Below, piece after piece: positions 33,462 through 44,859 of a stretch of 64,000 nucleotides of DNA (positions are counted from its first letter, which is position 1; every line of letters begins with the position of its first letter). The translations under genes and the position numbers were made by a program. The notes beneath the pieces were generated by a model. The model had not been told where the DNA came from, searched no databases, and saw nothing but the letters and a program-made list of their open reading frames with translations. Source of the stretch: Diaporthe sp. PMI_573 (Eukaryota > Ascomycota > Sordariomycetes > Diaporthales > Diaporthaceae); the NCBI GenBank assembly GCA_021399435.1, contig JAJTUP010000124.1:62001-126000 (forward strand). The letters are read 5' to 3'.

Positions 33462-36200
33462 TTTAGCTTACATATGCGGGGCCCTTAAAAGACGAGAGGG
33501 GCTGCCAGCGCGAGTGAGGGAATGAACGAAAGGAATAGTTGGGGCAGTGGAACGCAAAAGGGATTTCTTTAAAGTTATTCAGATCAGAACTAAGAGCCAT
33601 CCACTGGAGAATGGCGATGGAAATGGGTAAATTCCAATGAATTGCACCAACTTTAAGTGGTCGTTTGATTTCTCGCCGGGTCATGACTGTTAGTAACGTG
33701 ATGTATCCCAGGCCGGTGATACGGCGTGATGGATAAACACAACATGTTCATCATTTCAGAATTATTGGGATCCCGAACGTCAAATCCATCCAAAGTAATA
33801 CACAAGGATATAAAGAGGTCCCGTGTATTCTTAATGGAAGCTAAAATGTCGAGACTTTTTCTGTGAATGAGAAGACTCGGTGTCGAAGTGCAGAAGCTGC
33901 ATCTGAGCGATCCAATGGTCACGAGCATGCAGTGTGGTACTGCGGAGGCGCGATCGACACACGCCATCCTCCACCCCGCCCGCGCAAAGCGGCGCCGTTC
34001 AGCCGAGCCGGGCAGATCGCAAGGCTTTCAGTAAGATGTGACATCGAGACCAGAGAGGCCGCCAGTGCCACCAAGATCACATGTCATGTCCCGGAGAAGA
34101 GTAAGGTACGACTATGGGAAGACAATACAGACCAGGAGCTTTTCCTCACTGAATATCCGAACTAGCCACCATAGTTCGTGTTACTTGTAGTGAGTAGGTA
34201 TTGAACGAGCGAAGTCGGTCGTTACCGCGGCCGCCAATGGCTTTCTGAACGTACTTTTCTAACCTTTCAAGTGGCTTGCATTTAAGCAGACTGGCGAGAT
34301 CATAGACACCAAGACTTCATTTCATAATTCTTAATTAGGGGTTGGCTTTATCGCCCTTCCTCCGTCCCTGACCGGGTCTTGTTTTACAAATGCTGTAGTT
34401 ATCTGAAATTGAAAGTAACTTTAAGAATATTAAAAACGGGCCACCAAATATGCATAGACGACCCGATTCTGCCGGACCCTCAGAGCTGGACGAGGAAACG
34501 ACCGAGAAGCAATAGGGCTCCGACGCGAGAGAAAACACAAAGATAATGAAAAAGGGCCGGAAGGGCCACGAAGGCAACAACCGCCGGTGGTGTGGTTCTG
34601 ATCAGACAAAGTCACAGGTTTCAAGTTATAATAGAAGAAGATTGAGATTGATTGTTGCTTCTGCTCTCGAGAGTGGCGGAAGCTTGCCGGTACTTATAGT
34701 GCCGGCGCCAAGAAAGAAAAACCATCGCGCTAAGCAACGCAAAACACTGCACCCCGTAACACAATATTAAGTTGATAAATATAGAATCGTAAATAATATA
34801 GAGCCTCCCCTTTCCCTATTTCAAACTTTAGAAATTGGGATATCCTAATTATGATCCATGTTTGGTAGGAGTAATAAGACTTATAAGCCTAGGGGCCTGC
34901 GAGTATGCTGAACATCTCTTCTGGTTAACATGATTTTGTGATAATCAGAGTGGCCAATGGAGTATATAAGAAAAGAATCTGGTATGGTGGTAGAATAAGG
35001 AGATTTTTGAAATCGCTCCAACAAATAGATAGTTAATCCGGTTCCCCATCTGAGTTTTTAGGATCCATTTTCAAAGTTCGGCAAATACAGGCCTTGGTTT
35101 ACTGTAGTTATGAGTTTCACATAGAAATAAGAACCTTTGTGTCTCGATCACTTAATACATACGAAAAGCGTAGACAAGGGACAGGATTCAGAAAAATGGT
35201 TCACCTAGTTAGGTCTAGAATTTAGCACAGAAGGACGACATTTGCGGAAACGTGATCAACAAGTACAGTCAAAGGCGAAATGGGTTTCGCTCAAATCTTT
35301 AGATAACATGTCAATTATCCGGATCGAGGGTTCTGGTCAGAGAGATCAACATTGAAGAGACGAGAGCGCCCAGCACCTTCGGTCCATCCTTCGCTTCGTG
35401 TCTATTTAGCTCAACAGGATATGTTGGTAAAAGCAGCTTAACGTAAGTGATACGGGACATTACTGCTCGTGATTGAATTATGAAAATTCAATTCATATCA
35501 GAAATTGAGGAATGAAATACTATAGCAAGACTTTTGTTCCAGTTAAGTCATATGATGATCGCGTCCCCCTATATGCATACCAGACGAAGGTTCTTCATGT
35601 TTCGCATCCTCGAGCTAACATTTTTAAAACCTAGAACACCAATTCTCGATTCGAAACATCTAAATATCTTTTTCAACCCCGCCCCTCCAAAAAGGTTTTT
35701 AGCCGGACAGCCTAGAGCAGCACAGCTTCATTGACGGTACACACTTTCTTTACCACAACTTCTAAATAGTCCAGAGTGCCTTAGCCGAGCTACTCGCCTC
35801 TAAATTATGTTTCTAAGACTGATCGAAATACTGTACCTTGTTCCGCGTCTTTATAACGAATGAGATGCCTTGATTTGAAGACAAAAAGACATTAATTTTT
35901 CAAACATAAGGCCCGCGACGAGCTGTGCGGCTCAATTATTCGATCACAATGGGTCGTGGTTGATCTTGCCCGATATAGTGGACTCTAGAAAAATGACTAT
36001 TCAAATCGAACGTACTCATGCTGCTTACCCTAGCATTCTCCTTAAATAAGACTGAAATTGTTACATACATAGTAAAGATCTCATCGTAGTATAACACCTA
36101 TTCAAGAGCAAGCGCAAATTCGAATATGAAAAGAACAACACATCAAGCGAACGCGACACGACCACCAGAAGACATATGTGAATACATCCTGGTAAACCAC
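33462..36200. other. long AT-rich gene-poor DNA
   Basis: About 2.7 kb with no recognised gene. A plus frame at 33863-34165 and antisense frames around 34335-34624 show no motif. From about 34770 to 36120 the sequence is AT-rich with many stops in all frames, compatible with old repeat DNA mutated by RIP, though I did not compute RIP indices. Confidence 0.5.
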
Positions 36201-36962
36201 TCATTCGCTGCCGGATTCGTATTCCTCACCGACTGCCTCTTCCTCATCTGGGTCACCTCCCCCTGGAGTCTCGCTCATGTCGCTAACATCGTCTTCTTTA
36301 TTCTCATCACTCTCACTACGTTTGAATCGTCGACGGCCTCGAGACGAAAGTTCGTAGCAGGCTTTGACAAAATCTGGGTATGTGGCAGGAAGTTTCAGCT
36401 GAAAGTCCAACATCTCTTCAATCGGGGTATTGCGGAGCCCTCTTCGTAAATTCAAGATCTTCATCTCGTCCGTCCAGGCTTTGTTTGCCGCCATCCGTTC
36501 AAAGCGTGAGAGGAAATCCGCGAACTGCTCATCTGAAGCCATCTCAGGCCCGCGAGCATCGTCCTGAAAGCCCTCTTCATCATACGATGTTGCCAAATTG
36601 TGACCTATATAATTCAACAAGTCCGTATAATTGAAGGTCCTGGTGACATCTGCTAGATCCAGGGCTGGGGACACTTGCTCTTGGACGTTCAAGCCTATGT
36701 GACAGAGTGTGTAAAAGAACACGATCATCTCCCTAAGCTCAGGATCGGCCTCGTTCTTTGTGATCGCATTCTTGTCGATTTTGATTTTAGCATCCATGTA
36801 GAGACGCCAAACATGGTAGTTCTTCAAATCAGTGAGCTTCGGGGGCTCCGGTAGTCGAGCACCTTGGATCGACAGATATCTCGCAGATTCTTGATTAACA
36901 CGGCTTTTCAACACCGCAAGCTCGTGTTTGAGCTCCTCGAGCTGTTGCTGAAATTCAGTCAT
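36201..36962 (-). CDS. Gag-like protein without pol (LTR-retrotransposon relic or domesticated gag)
   Basis: From the ATG at 36962, 253 codons are open. An N-terminal coiled coil (FQQQLEELKHELAVLKSRV) is followed by a retrotransposon-Gag-like helical region (KNYHVWRLYMDAKIKIDK, EQFADFLSRFERMAANKAW, EMKILNLRRGLRNTPIEEML, YPDFVKACYELSSRGRRR) and an acidic tail (DPDEEEAVGEEYESGSE). There is no zinc knuckle, protease, RT or integrase nearby, and I see no LTRs. The undamaged frame, in a region where other elements are badly decayed, could mean recent truncation or retention by the host. In complete elements Gag forms the particle shell. Confidence 0.6.
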   Translation of the reverse strand: MTEFQQQLEELKHELAVLKSRVNQESARYLSIQGARLPEPPKLTDLKNYHVWRLYMDAKIKIDKNAITKNEADPELREMIVFFYTLCHIGLNVQEQVSPALDLADVTRTFNYTDLLNYIGHNLATSYDEEGFQDDARGPEMASDEQFADFLSRFERMAANKAWTDEMKILNLRRGLRNTPIEEMLDFQLKLPATYPDFVKACYELSSRGRRRFKRSESDENKEDDVSDMSETPGGGDPDEEEAVGEEYESGSE

Positions 36963-37689
36963 TTTCTTTGGGAACCACTTTTCCTCACAAGAGAAAAGCA
37001 ATACCGTTGTGGAAATTAAGACGCTGAAAAGCTCATGGAAAAAGAGGTATACGCTGGGGAAGAAACACCTGCTTTATATAATCTACAGCCTGTGTAAGTA
37101 CAATGCATGAGCTTCATCGATTCTAACTTGAGATCTGCAAGTTCGTGAAGTAAATTATACAGTACTGTAGCATCAAAATTCAGTCTGCAGCGAAATTCGC
37201 TTTCTCAAAAATACTATATATTTTGAGAAGTACGCTTGAAGTACATATTGTAGCTTGAGCGTCCCTATACATATGTACAGTACTATATTGGCGAAAAACC
37301 AAAGACCAAATGTAACAAAACTATAATAAGTCCTTTGCAGCATACTACATGATTTCTCAGGAAGTGCTGTACGACATGGTACAATACCTTATTATAATCT
37401 TGTGGCGATTCCCTAGAGCCGGGCCGCATTGACGCTTGATGCTGATGCCAGTGTCGGGCGTCGGGCCCCATCTACGTCTTAGAAGCACCGGCCTTCCCAT
37501 GACCAGGTTGAGATATCCGATTGGGGGCCTGAGAGTGAGGCGGGGAAACTGCTCTGCGAAGTACAAATGAAAAGGACCATCATCTCGCCAAAAATACCGG
37601 GATTTTGTTGGTCAATCTGACACTTGGCAAGGAAAGCCGCAAGGTGATCTGTCACCAAAAGTAAACCGAAATGTTCAACGAATTGGTAG
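36963..37689. other. intergenic, AT-rich
   Basis: No gene recognised. Short frames at 37283-37566 (-) overlap each other. Confidence 0.45.
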
Positions 37690-38352
37690 TTATTTATTGC
37701 CCCCAGATGTACTGTACTGGAACGTGAGGGTCAGGCGGACCAAGGGCCGGCGCCCGCTCGGCACGGTTGGGTCGGGGACCAGGCAGAGCCGGACGTCACC
37801 CCACATAACCTTTTCCAACATGCCTGAGCGGCAGCCGGAAAAAAACAGGATGAGCAGGTAGATGTGCACGGTAATCCGGTTGTACGGTGTCATTGGTATG
37901 TCGTCTGCACGCTCCCACAGGGTGCTTATAAGTCGTTCAATATCCTTGCATGTAGCAGCGACCTTCTGGTACCCGCTGTCAACTTTGAGGTTGTGCGTCC
38001 ATCGGAGATCCGTCATCATCCACTACACGGCAGTCAGTAAGCCCTGGGCAGGTCTGCGCCTACAGCACGAGGGGACCGAGTAGAACTTAACCTGGGTAAC
38101 TTTCGCTACTGGACCATTATCCTTGGCACCAGCAGGCCCTTGACTCTGGGCGAGGTCGATTTTTCGCCCGGTTGAGGCGGCCATTTTGTCCAGGACCCCC
38201 TGTGCGCCGCCGATGAGGGTCTTCCAATAGTTGTTGACAGAAGTGACCGTCTTCAGAGTTTGGACCTCGCACTGCTCTTCTGGGCCGCAGACAAGCTGGG
38301 GCTTCACCGAGGTGGAGACGAGGCAGTAGAGGAAAGTCTTGCAGAGGGCCAT
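37690..38352 (-). pseudogene. DUF3435-type tyrosine recombinase fragment (Starship captain-like)
   Basis: The minus strand gives exon 38352-38092, a 69-bp intron (38091-38023) and exon 38022-37690, joining in frame to about 197 residues. It resembles the middle of DUF3435 proteins: a SAM-like/core-binding part (SVNNYWKTLIGG, TGRKIDLAQ) and the start of the catalytic domain (ATCKDIERLISTLW, YLLILFFSGCRSGMLEKVMWGDV). The Arg in SGCRSG is in the position of the first catalytic arginine. The rest of the catalytic domain (HxxR and tyrosine) is missing after 37690, and the N-terminus ends where hAT-associated sequence begins at about 38390. DUF3435 enzymes move Starships; this one cannot. Confidence 0.65.
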
Positions 38353-38394
38353 CGCTTCATTCTGCTTTGCAAGATCGTCCCCGGCTCAGGGTCC

Positions 38395-38560
38395 CGATCC
38401 ATTACACCAGATACACTTATTGATGTAGGTGTACGCTACACGTACATCCACGTACACTCCACTGGAACAATTTTACACGTCAATACACTCAATTTCAGAC
38501 CTCCATTGATGTAATTGATGTATCTAGGTGTATCTAAGGTCGAGTTTTTGCCCAGAAGTG
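38395..38560. repeat. hAT 5' subterminal repeats
   Basis: Short words GATACAC, GTGTAC, TACACG and TTGATGTA, and GTGTATCTAA near 38530, recur in both orientations just upstream of a plus-strand hAT transposase, as expected for a hAT terminus. Confidence 0.45.
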
Positions 38561-38630
38561 AGGCTATTCCCAGCCTTCCGAAAGGTTGACGTTGGGCCAT
38601 ATTTTGGTGTTTTGGAGGGGGTTGGACCCC

Positions 38631-38666
38631 ACCACTGCCACCACTGCCACCACTGCCACCACTGCC
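38631..38666 (+). repeat. four tandem copies of a 9-bp unit (ACCACTGCC)
   Basis: Perfect array of four units followed by a partial one. Sits in the 5' part of the hAT relic. Confidence 0.9.
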
Positions 38667-38794
38667 ACATCCCCACTGTTAACGAATATCAGAGACGCGT
38701 GGCTTCCAAAAAGCGCCTTGAAATCTTGCCCGCATACAACTTTTCCGCACACCACACCATATCTCCCACAAGTCCATTATATCAACCTTTCGAA

Positions 38795-39822
38795 ATGGCC
38801 GTTTGCGACTCCCCGAATGAGACTATCGTGACTTCCGATGTCTTCTCCGCCTCCGAATTATTACCTCCGTCGCCGTCGCCTTCTGCGTCGACCGATATCT
38901 TCGAATCTCCTGTGCCGCCCCTTTCTTCAACGATATCTGGGCCCGCGAAGTCTCCTGACGAGGCCATCTATCACGAACGCCTATTCCGCCATTTCCACGG
39001 GTATATCTGGACGGAGAAGGTTAAGGATACCCTCTCTTGGGCGTGGGACTACGGGTACGATATCCAGAACATGAAAAGCGCATCTGGGTCTGTCACCAGT
39101 GTATTATACAGAATAACCCCAAGCCGAGGAGTATAGCCTGGAAAGGACTGCAAAACGCCATGGATCACCTATTTGAAAGCCATCGTATTCGAGCGCCCGA
39201 AGGCAAGACGAAGTCCCAGAAGCAAATACATTCTGAGCGCAACAGTCAACAGCCAGCAGTTGCCACTATCGCCACCAAACTGGGCCTGGATATCACGCAA
39301 CCGCGGGAGCAGTTGCTAGCCAATACGTATATCAAATATTTCGACCGGAGCCAATTCCAGCGCCTTCTGGTGGAGTGGGTTATTGCATCCAACCAGTCCT
39401 TCGAAGTTGTTGAAGATGATAGACTTCGGGCTATATTCTCGTACCTCAACCCGTCTGTCGAGGTACAGAAAGCGCTTATCTCCGCCGATACCATACGTTC
39501 GAGAATCGCCTCCCAATTCGAGCTTCATTTCGAGAAAGTTGCCACAAGGATACGCGCATCACCGGGTCTCGTACACTTCTCTTTCGATGGATGGCGGTCC
39601 AACAACAGAAAGTCTCCATTTGGTGTATGTTGCTTCTTTCGCAACGCCGAGAATCGACCTTGCAAGGTGGTCCTAGGCCTTCCGGAATTAATAACGCGCC
39701 ACACTGGTGATAATATCGCGGATGAGGTTGTTGCGTTAATCGACGAATACGGGCTTGCGCAGAAGGTTGGATATTTCACTCTGGATAACGCCGATAATAA
39801 CGATACGGCAATGCGCGCATAA
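38795..39822 (+). pseudogene. hAT transposase, N-terminal two thirds, frameshifted and truncated
   Basis: From the ATG at 38795 the frame gives a Ser/Pro-rich leader, then RLFRHFHGYIW and WDYGYDIQN. A one-base loss near 39073 moves the reading to the next frame, which continues RIWVCHQC, AMDHLFESHRIRAP, HFSFDGWRSNNRKS (first part of the catalytic core), GDNIADEVVALIDEYGL, FTLDNADNNDTAMRA and stops at 39822. The zinc-binding BED-like start and the first two catalytic regions are present. The insertion domain, final glutamate and hATC dimerisation region are absent downstream. Non-functional. Confidence 0.85.
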
Positions 39823-41429
39823 ATACAGCAATCATCACACGTGGCATTGCAACCACGTTCGAACCCGTCTGGCATGCCGCTGATTTTGGAATGAACGTAC
39901 AAGCCAGCGGAACGACGTGATATCTTGCATCGGTGTATTAGTAGAGCACAGGGTCAGCTAGCAGCATATAGCGGAAAGAGCAAAGAATTTAGATATAATT
40001 GTCAAAGTTCAGCGAGATATCCAGCTCGTCAAGCCCCTTGTATCACAAGCTCCTGTGGCAGCAGAGATTACTTACATTGTCACGTGTAGCACTACGAACA
40101 AAAGAGAAAAATTAGCAAATGCATTAGATCGGTCATTTCGAATATATTTCTTTTATATCGACCATCTAGTTTCTCGTCAACTACACTCGGGAATGAAATC
40201 AACCTATCCCAGGGACTAAAGAAGAAAGAAGGAATCACGCCTCGAATTCCATTTTCAAAAGGGCTTTACCCCGCCGCAGCAACTTGTCCTCCATTCCCGC
40301 CATCCACCGTCCTGCGATAGCCTTGAGCTCATCGAAACCCCAAATTAAACAGGATGCCTTGTATACTAACTCTTGTTTGTCAAATTAAAATGGACTTCTA
40401 TACATTTGCTTTCTCTGTTCAAAGACGAAGTTTGCGAGCAGGTCGTCGATGTCGTCATCGAAGCTGAAAGTTTCAACGCCGAGAAGTCATAGCGCTTCCC
40501 GGATACCGCCATGTGAATCCATATTCGGGTGCTTTTGAGGCCTTTCCGAATCCATAGTCTTGGTGTAGACCAACTCGACATAATCTCTGGTTGTTCGGCT
40601 GAGTTTGTAGAAATCCAAGAGCCAGGGCACAATCGTCAGAGCAGGATCGAGCTTGGGATCCTCGAATTTGTTTAAATGCGTCTTGTCGGTGAGGCCTTGT
40701 ATTACCCAACGTCCTTCGTGGACGTCATCCCTCTTAAAGTATAAGCATATCATCGTACAATTGCGTACTGCGTTGACTGCGGAAGCCTTCTTATCCGAAG
40801 TACAGAGTGCCTTTACCACTGTTGTCCTCAAGGCAAAAAACGCATGTTCCAGTTAGGTCAACGTCTGCAGTTTCTGTGTGGGGAGCTCGGACGATGGACA
40901 AAGAGTACAACTCTGATGGAGACGGACGGCCACCAAACTCGTCTCCCGGCGTGCACGCCACGTAGGCACCTAGCCGAAATCGAGCATTTCCGTTTAACAA
41001 AAATGAGAATAAAAACGGCTACAAACGAGGCTATTTTTATAACAAGAAGCTATGGTTCGAATCCCGCCAGTGCCTTTGACCTTTGCCCGCGGAAGAGGTT
41101 GGTTGCGTCCGTCTTCTCTCGATCCTGTTCGGCTTAGTCAACAGTCCCTGCCCACACTTGTTGGGCGGCTGAAGACTAGCCCGCCCGCTGTGGTGAGGGT
41201 AATCACGGAGTCCACTGTTCCCCCACCCCCCCTGGCCGAAAGGCTTTTCCGTGCGCGCAGGCGGTTTTCCCCTTTAGGACGCTCCCAGACCTCCCGGGAG
41301 GCACTCCTGTATTCTGGCTGGTTGTGCTACTGTACGGCGAGATCGTTGTGATTGTTCTGCCTGTGGAAGCTCTCCGGCTAGCCCTTGGTCCCCGACTCGA
41401 ATCTCGGTCTCCGGCCCCAGTATCTCGGG
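39823..41429. other. decayed sequence, one unrecognised minus frame
   Basis: A minus frame at 40487-40831 looks protein-like (MICLYFKRDDVHEGRWVIQG, LTIVPWLLDFYKLSRTTRDY) but I do not recognise it; related frames nearby suggest frameshifts. From about 41050 to 41425 a GC-richer block with poorly structured frames abuts the end of the next hAT relic and could be the 5' end of another element. GGTTCGAATCCC at about 41055 resembles a tRNA T-arm, but no tRNA folds around it. Confidence 0.4.
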
Positions 41430-42400
41430 AGCCGTGATCTCAGCGTTGACAAGGTTTTCACTGTAGATGGTCCGGAACTCGCGAAGCTTCTCAAGTAGCC
41501 AGTGAAGCTCACCGGCGAGCTCGGCAAAGGTGGGTTTATTACCTGTTCATAATCTTCTGTCAGGAGAAAATGCTCAGCAGGAGGCATGTCGACCTACCTT
41601 CGAACTTCTTTGTTAAGACCTTGAATGGCTTTAGAACTTTGAAGTAAATGGCCAAATAGTGCCAGTCGTTAGCACTTAAAAAGCAATCCTCTGGTGGTCT
41701 TTTATCAGCGCTTCTTTTGGCAGCGAGCAAGCTCTGATGATAGCCGATTGGACCTTGCAGTCGGAGCGCTCTTGCTACAGCATTATAGACGGAGTTCCAT
41801 CTAGTGGTGTTTTCCTTCACTAGGTTCAACCCACCGAGCTCACTAATATCCCAAAGAACTTCGCCAAACTCTTGTTTATCCCCCTCAGAAATCTTGCCGT
41901 TTGTAGCATCGAGAAACGCGTCCTTTCGTTGGGTAGAGCCGCTGACCCAAACCTCGTACTTTCGCAGCCTTGCAAGTGGCCCAGTCGGTCGCCAAACGGC
42001 GAGGAAGTGCAACGCTTCTTGTAGTTCCTTGCGCTCGTCAGAGTCGGCGGGGAGGCGTGCGAGGGACTTGGAGAGCTTGCCAGCGTTGAAAGCAGTCGCA
42101 GAGAGGTTGATAATTTGATTGCCGCAGCGTAGCCTCCGGGGAGCGGACTCTTCATCAGGGAGCGTTAGTTCGAGGAGCTTGGTAACAGCATCGTCATTGT
42201 TCTTCGCGTTGTCAGAAACAGTATACCCAAGCGTGTCAGAGATCTCGAAGTCCGCGATAACGGCACGGAGAAGCTCGCCAATATTGTCACCAGTATGGTC
42301 GCTGATTACAGTGCATCGGTGCCAAATCCCGGGCAAATCAGCATGGAGAAGCAAGGTGAAGATCGCGTGGCCAGCGTTATCGCGCTAGATCATTGCTGTG
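41430..42400 (-). pseudogene. second hAT transposase relic (catalytic middle)
   Basis: On the minus strand the frame reads HTGDNIGELLRAVIADFEI, YTVSDNAKNNDDAV, RRLRCGNQIINLSATAF, NTTRWNSVYNAVARAL and DWHYLAIYFKVLKPFKVLTKKFEG. After a probable intron near 41590 it continues LTFAELAGELHWLLEKL to about 41430. This is the catalytic core and insertion region of a hAT transposase of a different lineage from the 38.8-kb copy. Upstream (42400-42540) the same reading contains stops. The C-terminal hATC part is missing. Internal deletion and point decay make it inactive. Confidence 0.82.
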
Positions 42401-42540
42401 AAAATGAGGGTGTCCTTGGCGGTGTTAGAGAAAAACCTGGAAATTCCGTTGGGGATGCTCTTAATGAGGACGCCGTGGACAATTACAAGCGGTTCGATGC
42501 TCTCCAATCACAGATGAAAAGCAAAGCCGGCAGTCGCTGA

Positions 42541-42875
42541 TAATCATTATTTCCCAGGCCGGTTTTGGATGGGAACGTCTCGACCACGACCGAAAGTGCG
42601 CTATGTCGCTGGCTCTCTTAAACCATAGCCTCATGTCAAAATACCACTATACTACATGTGGCGATCACTGGGTCGAATAGCTTCAGTGGGTGCTGCAAGG
42701 TGCCTAAGTAGGCCTGGAGATATGGTTGGAAACCGTATGATTCAAGCTAACTGTCTGTGACTGACTTTGAGTGGGCTGAAGGCGCATGGCCAAAAGCCTC
42801 CATTCTCTTAATCCATACAACTAGTCTATTCTCGTCTGCTTCCGAGAGGCGATGGGCGGGCTAAATTTGCTCTGA
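42541..42875. other. no recognised feature
   Basis: No coding signal; probably repeat-derived spacer. Confidence 0.4.
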
Positions 42876-43256
42876 TTATGGCGCTACACCACTCATTCGG
42901 CTTGAGAGAGCCATCGTGGGTATTCCATGCTTCGCAGCCGCTTTCCTAAGCGAAACATCATTTGATCTGACATCCGCGATGGCCTCAGCCATATCCCGTT
43001 CATGGTCATCGTTTTCCATTTCCCGGTTTTCAGATTGGGCCTCTTTCCGACTGCCGTCGTCAAACCTGACACGTTTGTCGTTGTGGTGTCTTAGGATAGG
43101 CTGCGGCTGGTCGTTGGGTACTTTATTGACCATGACGGGATACACCCGGTCCAATAGTCCGGGCAGGCGGGTAGTGGGCATCCCTACTACCAACCGAAGG
43201 CTGACCGATTGTGGCTTCCAAATCGGCGCGCAGTGTGACGATCGTAATACGGGCAC
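42876..43256 (-). mobile_element. pogo-like transposase N-terminal fragment (psq HTH)
   Basis: The C-terminal part of this minus frame reads MAEAIADVRSNDVSLRKAAA, then KHGIPTMALSSRMSG, a pipsqueak-type helix-turn-helix as found at the start of fungal pogo/Fot transposases. No second HTH or catalytic domain follows after 42876. Short relic. Confidence 0.55.
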
Positions 43257-43863
43257 CCCTTCTGTAAGGTGCCTATATCTGGTGATCTGTCTATTCTGCG
43301 TGAGGAAGTAGCTAGGTTTGCAGGCGCAGCCTGCAAAGTAGGCTCTTCCTACTCGAACGGCTTACGTGGCCTCAACCTGATACATGTGTAGATACACACC
43401 GCATCGGCAGTGTGGCTGTTCTTGAGCCGCACTGGCATACGGCTAATAGCTCGCGTTAATCTTGCATGAACGGTCGAAGCTGTTGACAAGGGTCTGTCGG
43501 GGCTTTCGTGGTGGCTAAGCATCGGGCAGTGGAGGCGGCTCGACCGAAGTGCCAGAGATCAAGGCTGAGCTCTGAAAATACGCCACCTGTCGGCTTGGAG
43601 TACCAGGTCCAGGGCCGGGCCGAGCCAATCGCACATGATATTGAGATGAAGTAGTTCCGTTTAATGCATTTACAATGCATTCACAGCCCTCTGTTGTCTA
43701 CCTTGGCTGCCTCAGGAAACCTAAAAGTTGTTTATATAACTAGCAAGCTCCCCAATGGTGACGAGACAAACCTTTCCCATAATCGGCATACATTTTCCAT
43801 CTCTTTTCCTCCCAGCGATTTCAGCACCGCAAGTTCGGTATTTTCCGGCTCAGACGACCAGCA
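43257..43863. other. intergenic
   Basis: No recognised gene. The end is the probable promoter and leader of the next gene. A plus frame at 43664-44071 overlaps it in another frame and is discounted. Confidence 0.4.
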
Positions 43864-44859
43864 ATGGAACACCAACCCCGAGCAGCTAAGCGAAAGTTTG
43901 GTTTCGAGGGCGAAGACGACAAGACCACATCAATCCGAAGAATTAAATCGTGTTCCCCGCTTACCTCTACCATCTTGGAAGAAACCGGCGATGAGACTGG
44001 GAGGGATGATACCGAGAGCTTCACCGAAGAGCAGCAAAAATTCCTTCTCGAAGTGTCCGTGGCGAGGTTAGATGAAAGCCTTGGGTGGTGGGAAATTTTC
44101 GACCTTTTTACTTCTCTACACCCCTGGCATCCATTTACTCAAGCCGAGATGCGGCAAGAATGCTTAGACTTGGAATTCAGAGCGAAGCAAGACCAACCAC
44201 CGGACTTTGAACTCCACGGAGACTTCGACAGCCTCTTCCCCCTGCCCCAGCTGAAAACAAAGGGGGAGGGAGACAGGGTTAGACCACAAGCATTGGCGCC
44301 GCCGAGCTTTACGTCCGAACACAATAAGCGCATCATCCACCTCGCTTACAAACCACAGAAGAATAACCAGGGCTGGGAAGAATTCTACAATACCATCAGC
44401 ACCGAGTTTCCCTGCTTGACTGAGAAGGAGATGCGCCAACAGTATCTCCATCTCAGGATGCAACGCAACTACGACATTGGTGTCAAGCTATTTTCCACTT
44501 ATGTTCGTGTCTCTTTCAGCAAGGAGATGCGGGAGCTTTCACCAATTACCCAGGAGCTTCGTCTCTGGTCTAAGGTCTTCAGCGAGATGCAAAAGTCAAT
44601 ACCAGACCTCCAAGACACCGAATGGGAGCTTAAGCATAGATTCTGGATACTAAAACGGTACGTCGACAACAGATCCGAGTTCACCAACACTGCCGAAAGG
44701 GATATTGTGTGCCTATGCCAGGAGCTGGAGTCTGGCGGCAAGATTGGCCAGTGGGAAATTGTACTCGAGGAATTCAAGAGCAGAAACAAGGGCTACGATT
44801 GGTGCAATGTTGAGGATCTGCAACTTCACTACTTGCACCTTAAGGCTGAATCGTCGTGA
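43864..44859 (+). CDS. protein with four Myb/SANT-like helical repeats
   Basis: An uninterrupted 331-residue frame from the ATG at 43864. After a basic start (AAKRKFGFEGEDD, a possible nuclear signal) I see four units with the pattern of a Myb/SANT trihelix: about 54-106 (TEEQQKFLLEV..GWWEIFDLFTS..), 150-200 (TSEHNKRIIHLAYK..GWEEFYNTIS..), 229-264 (degenerate) and 276-328 (TAERDIVCLCQEL..QWEIVLEEFKS..). Units 1, 2 and 4 share a W-E-[IF] middle; units 1 and 2 share TxxEMRQ, and units 2 and 4 share YLHL at their ends. Such repeats usually bind DNA or histone tails, so a nuclear role is likely (inference). The family is unknown to me. The frame is intact amid decayed repeats, which argues for a real gene. 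Confidence 0.65.
   Translation: MEHQPRAAKRKFGFEGEDDKTTSIRRIKSCSPLTSTILEETGDETGRDDTESFTEEQQKFLLEVSVARLDESLGWWEIFDLFTSLHPWHPFTQAEMRQECLDLEFRAKQDQPPDFELHGDFDSLFPLPQLKTKGEGDRVRPQALAPPSFTSEHNKRIIHLAYKPQKNNQGWEEFYNTISTEFPCLTEKEMRQQYLHLRMQRNYDIGVKLFSTYVRVSFSKEMRELSPITQELRLWSKVFSEMQKSIPDLQDTEWELKHRFWILKRYVDNRSEFTNTAERDIVCLCQELESGGKIGQWEIVLEEFKSRNKGYDWCNVEDLQLHYLHLKAESS

Noticed and set aside
38564..38755. Minus frame with Val-Ala-Val repeats
   Set aside because: Antisense of the 9-bp tandem array in the hAT relic.
41040..41075. tRNA-like T-arm word GGTTCGAATCCC
   Set aside because: No matching 5' stem, D-arm or anticodon arm upstream; the flanking bases do not pair. At most a 3' tRNA remnant.
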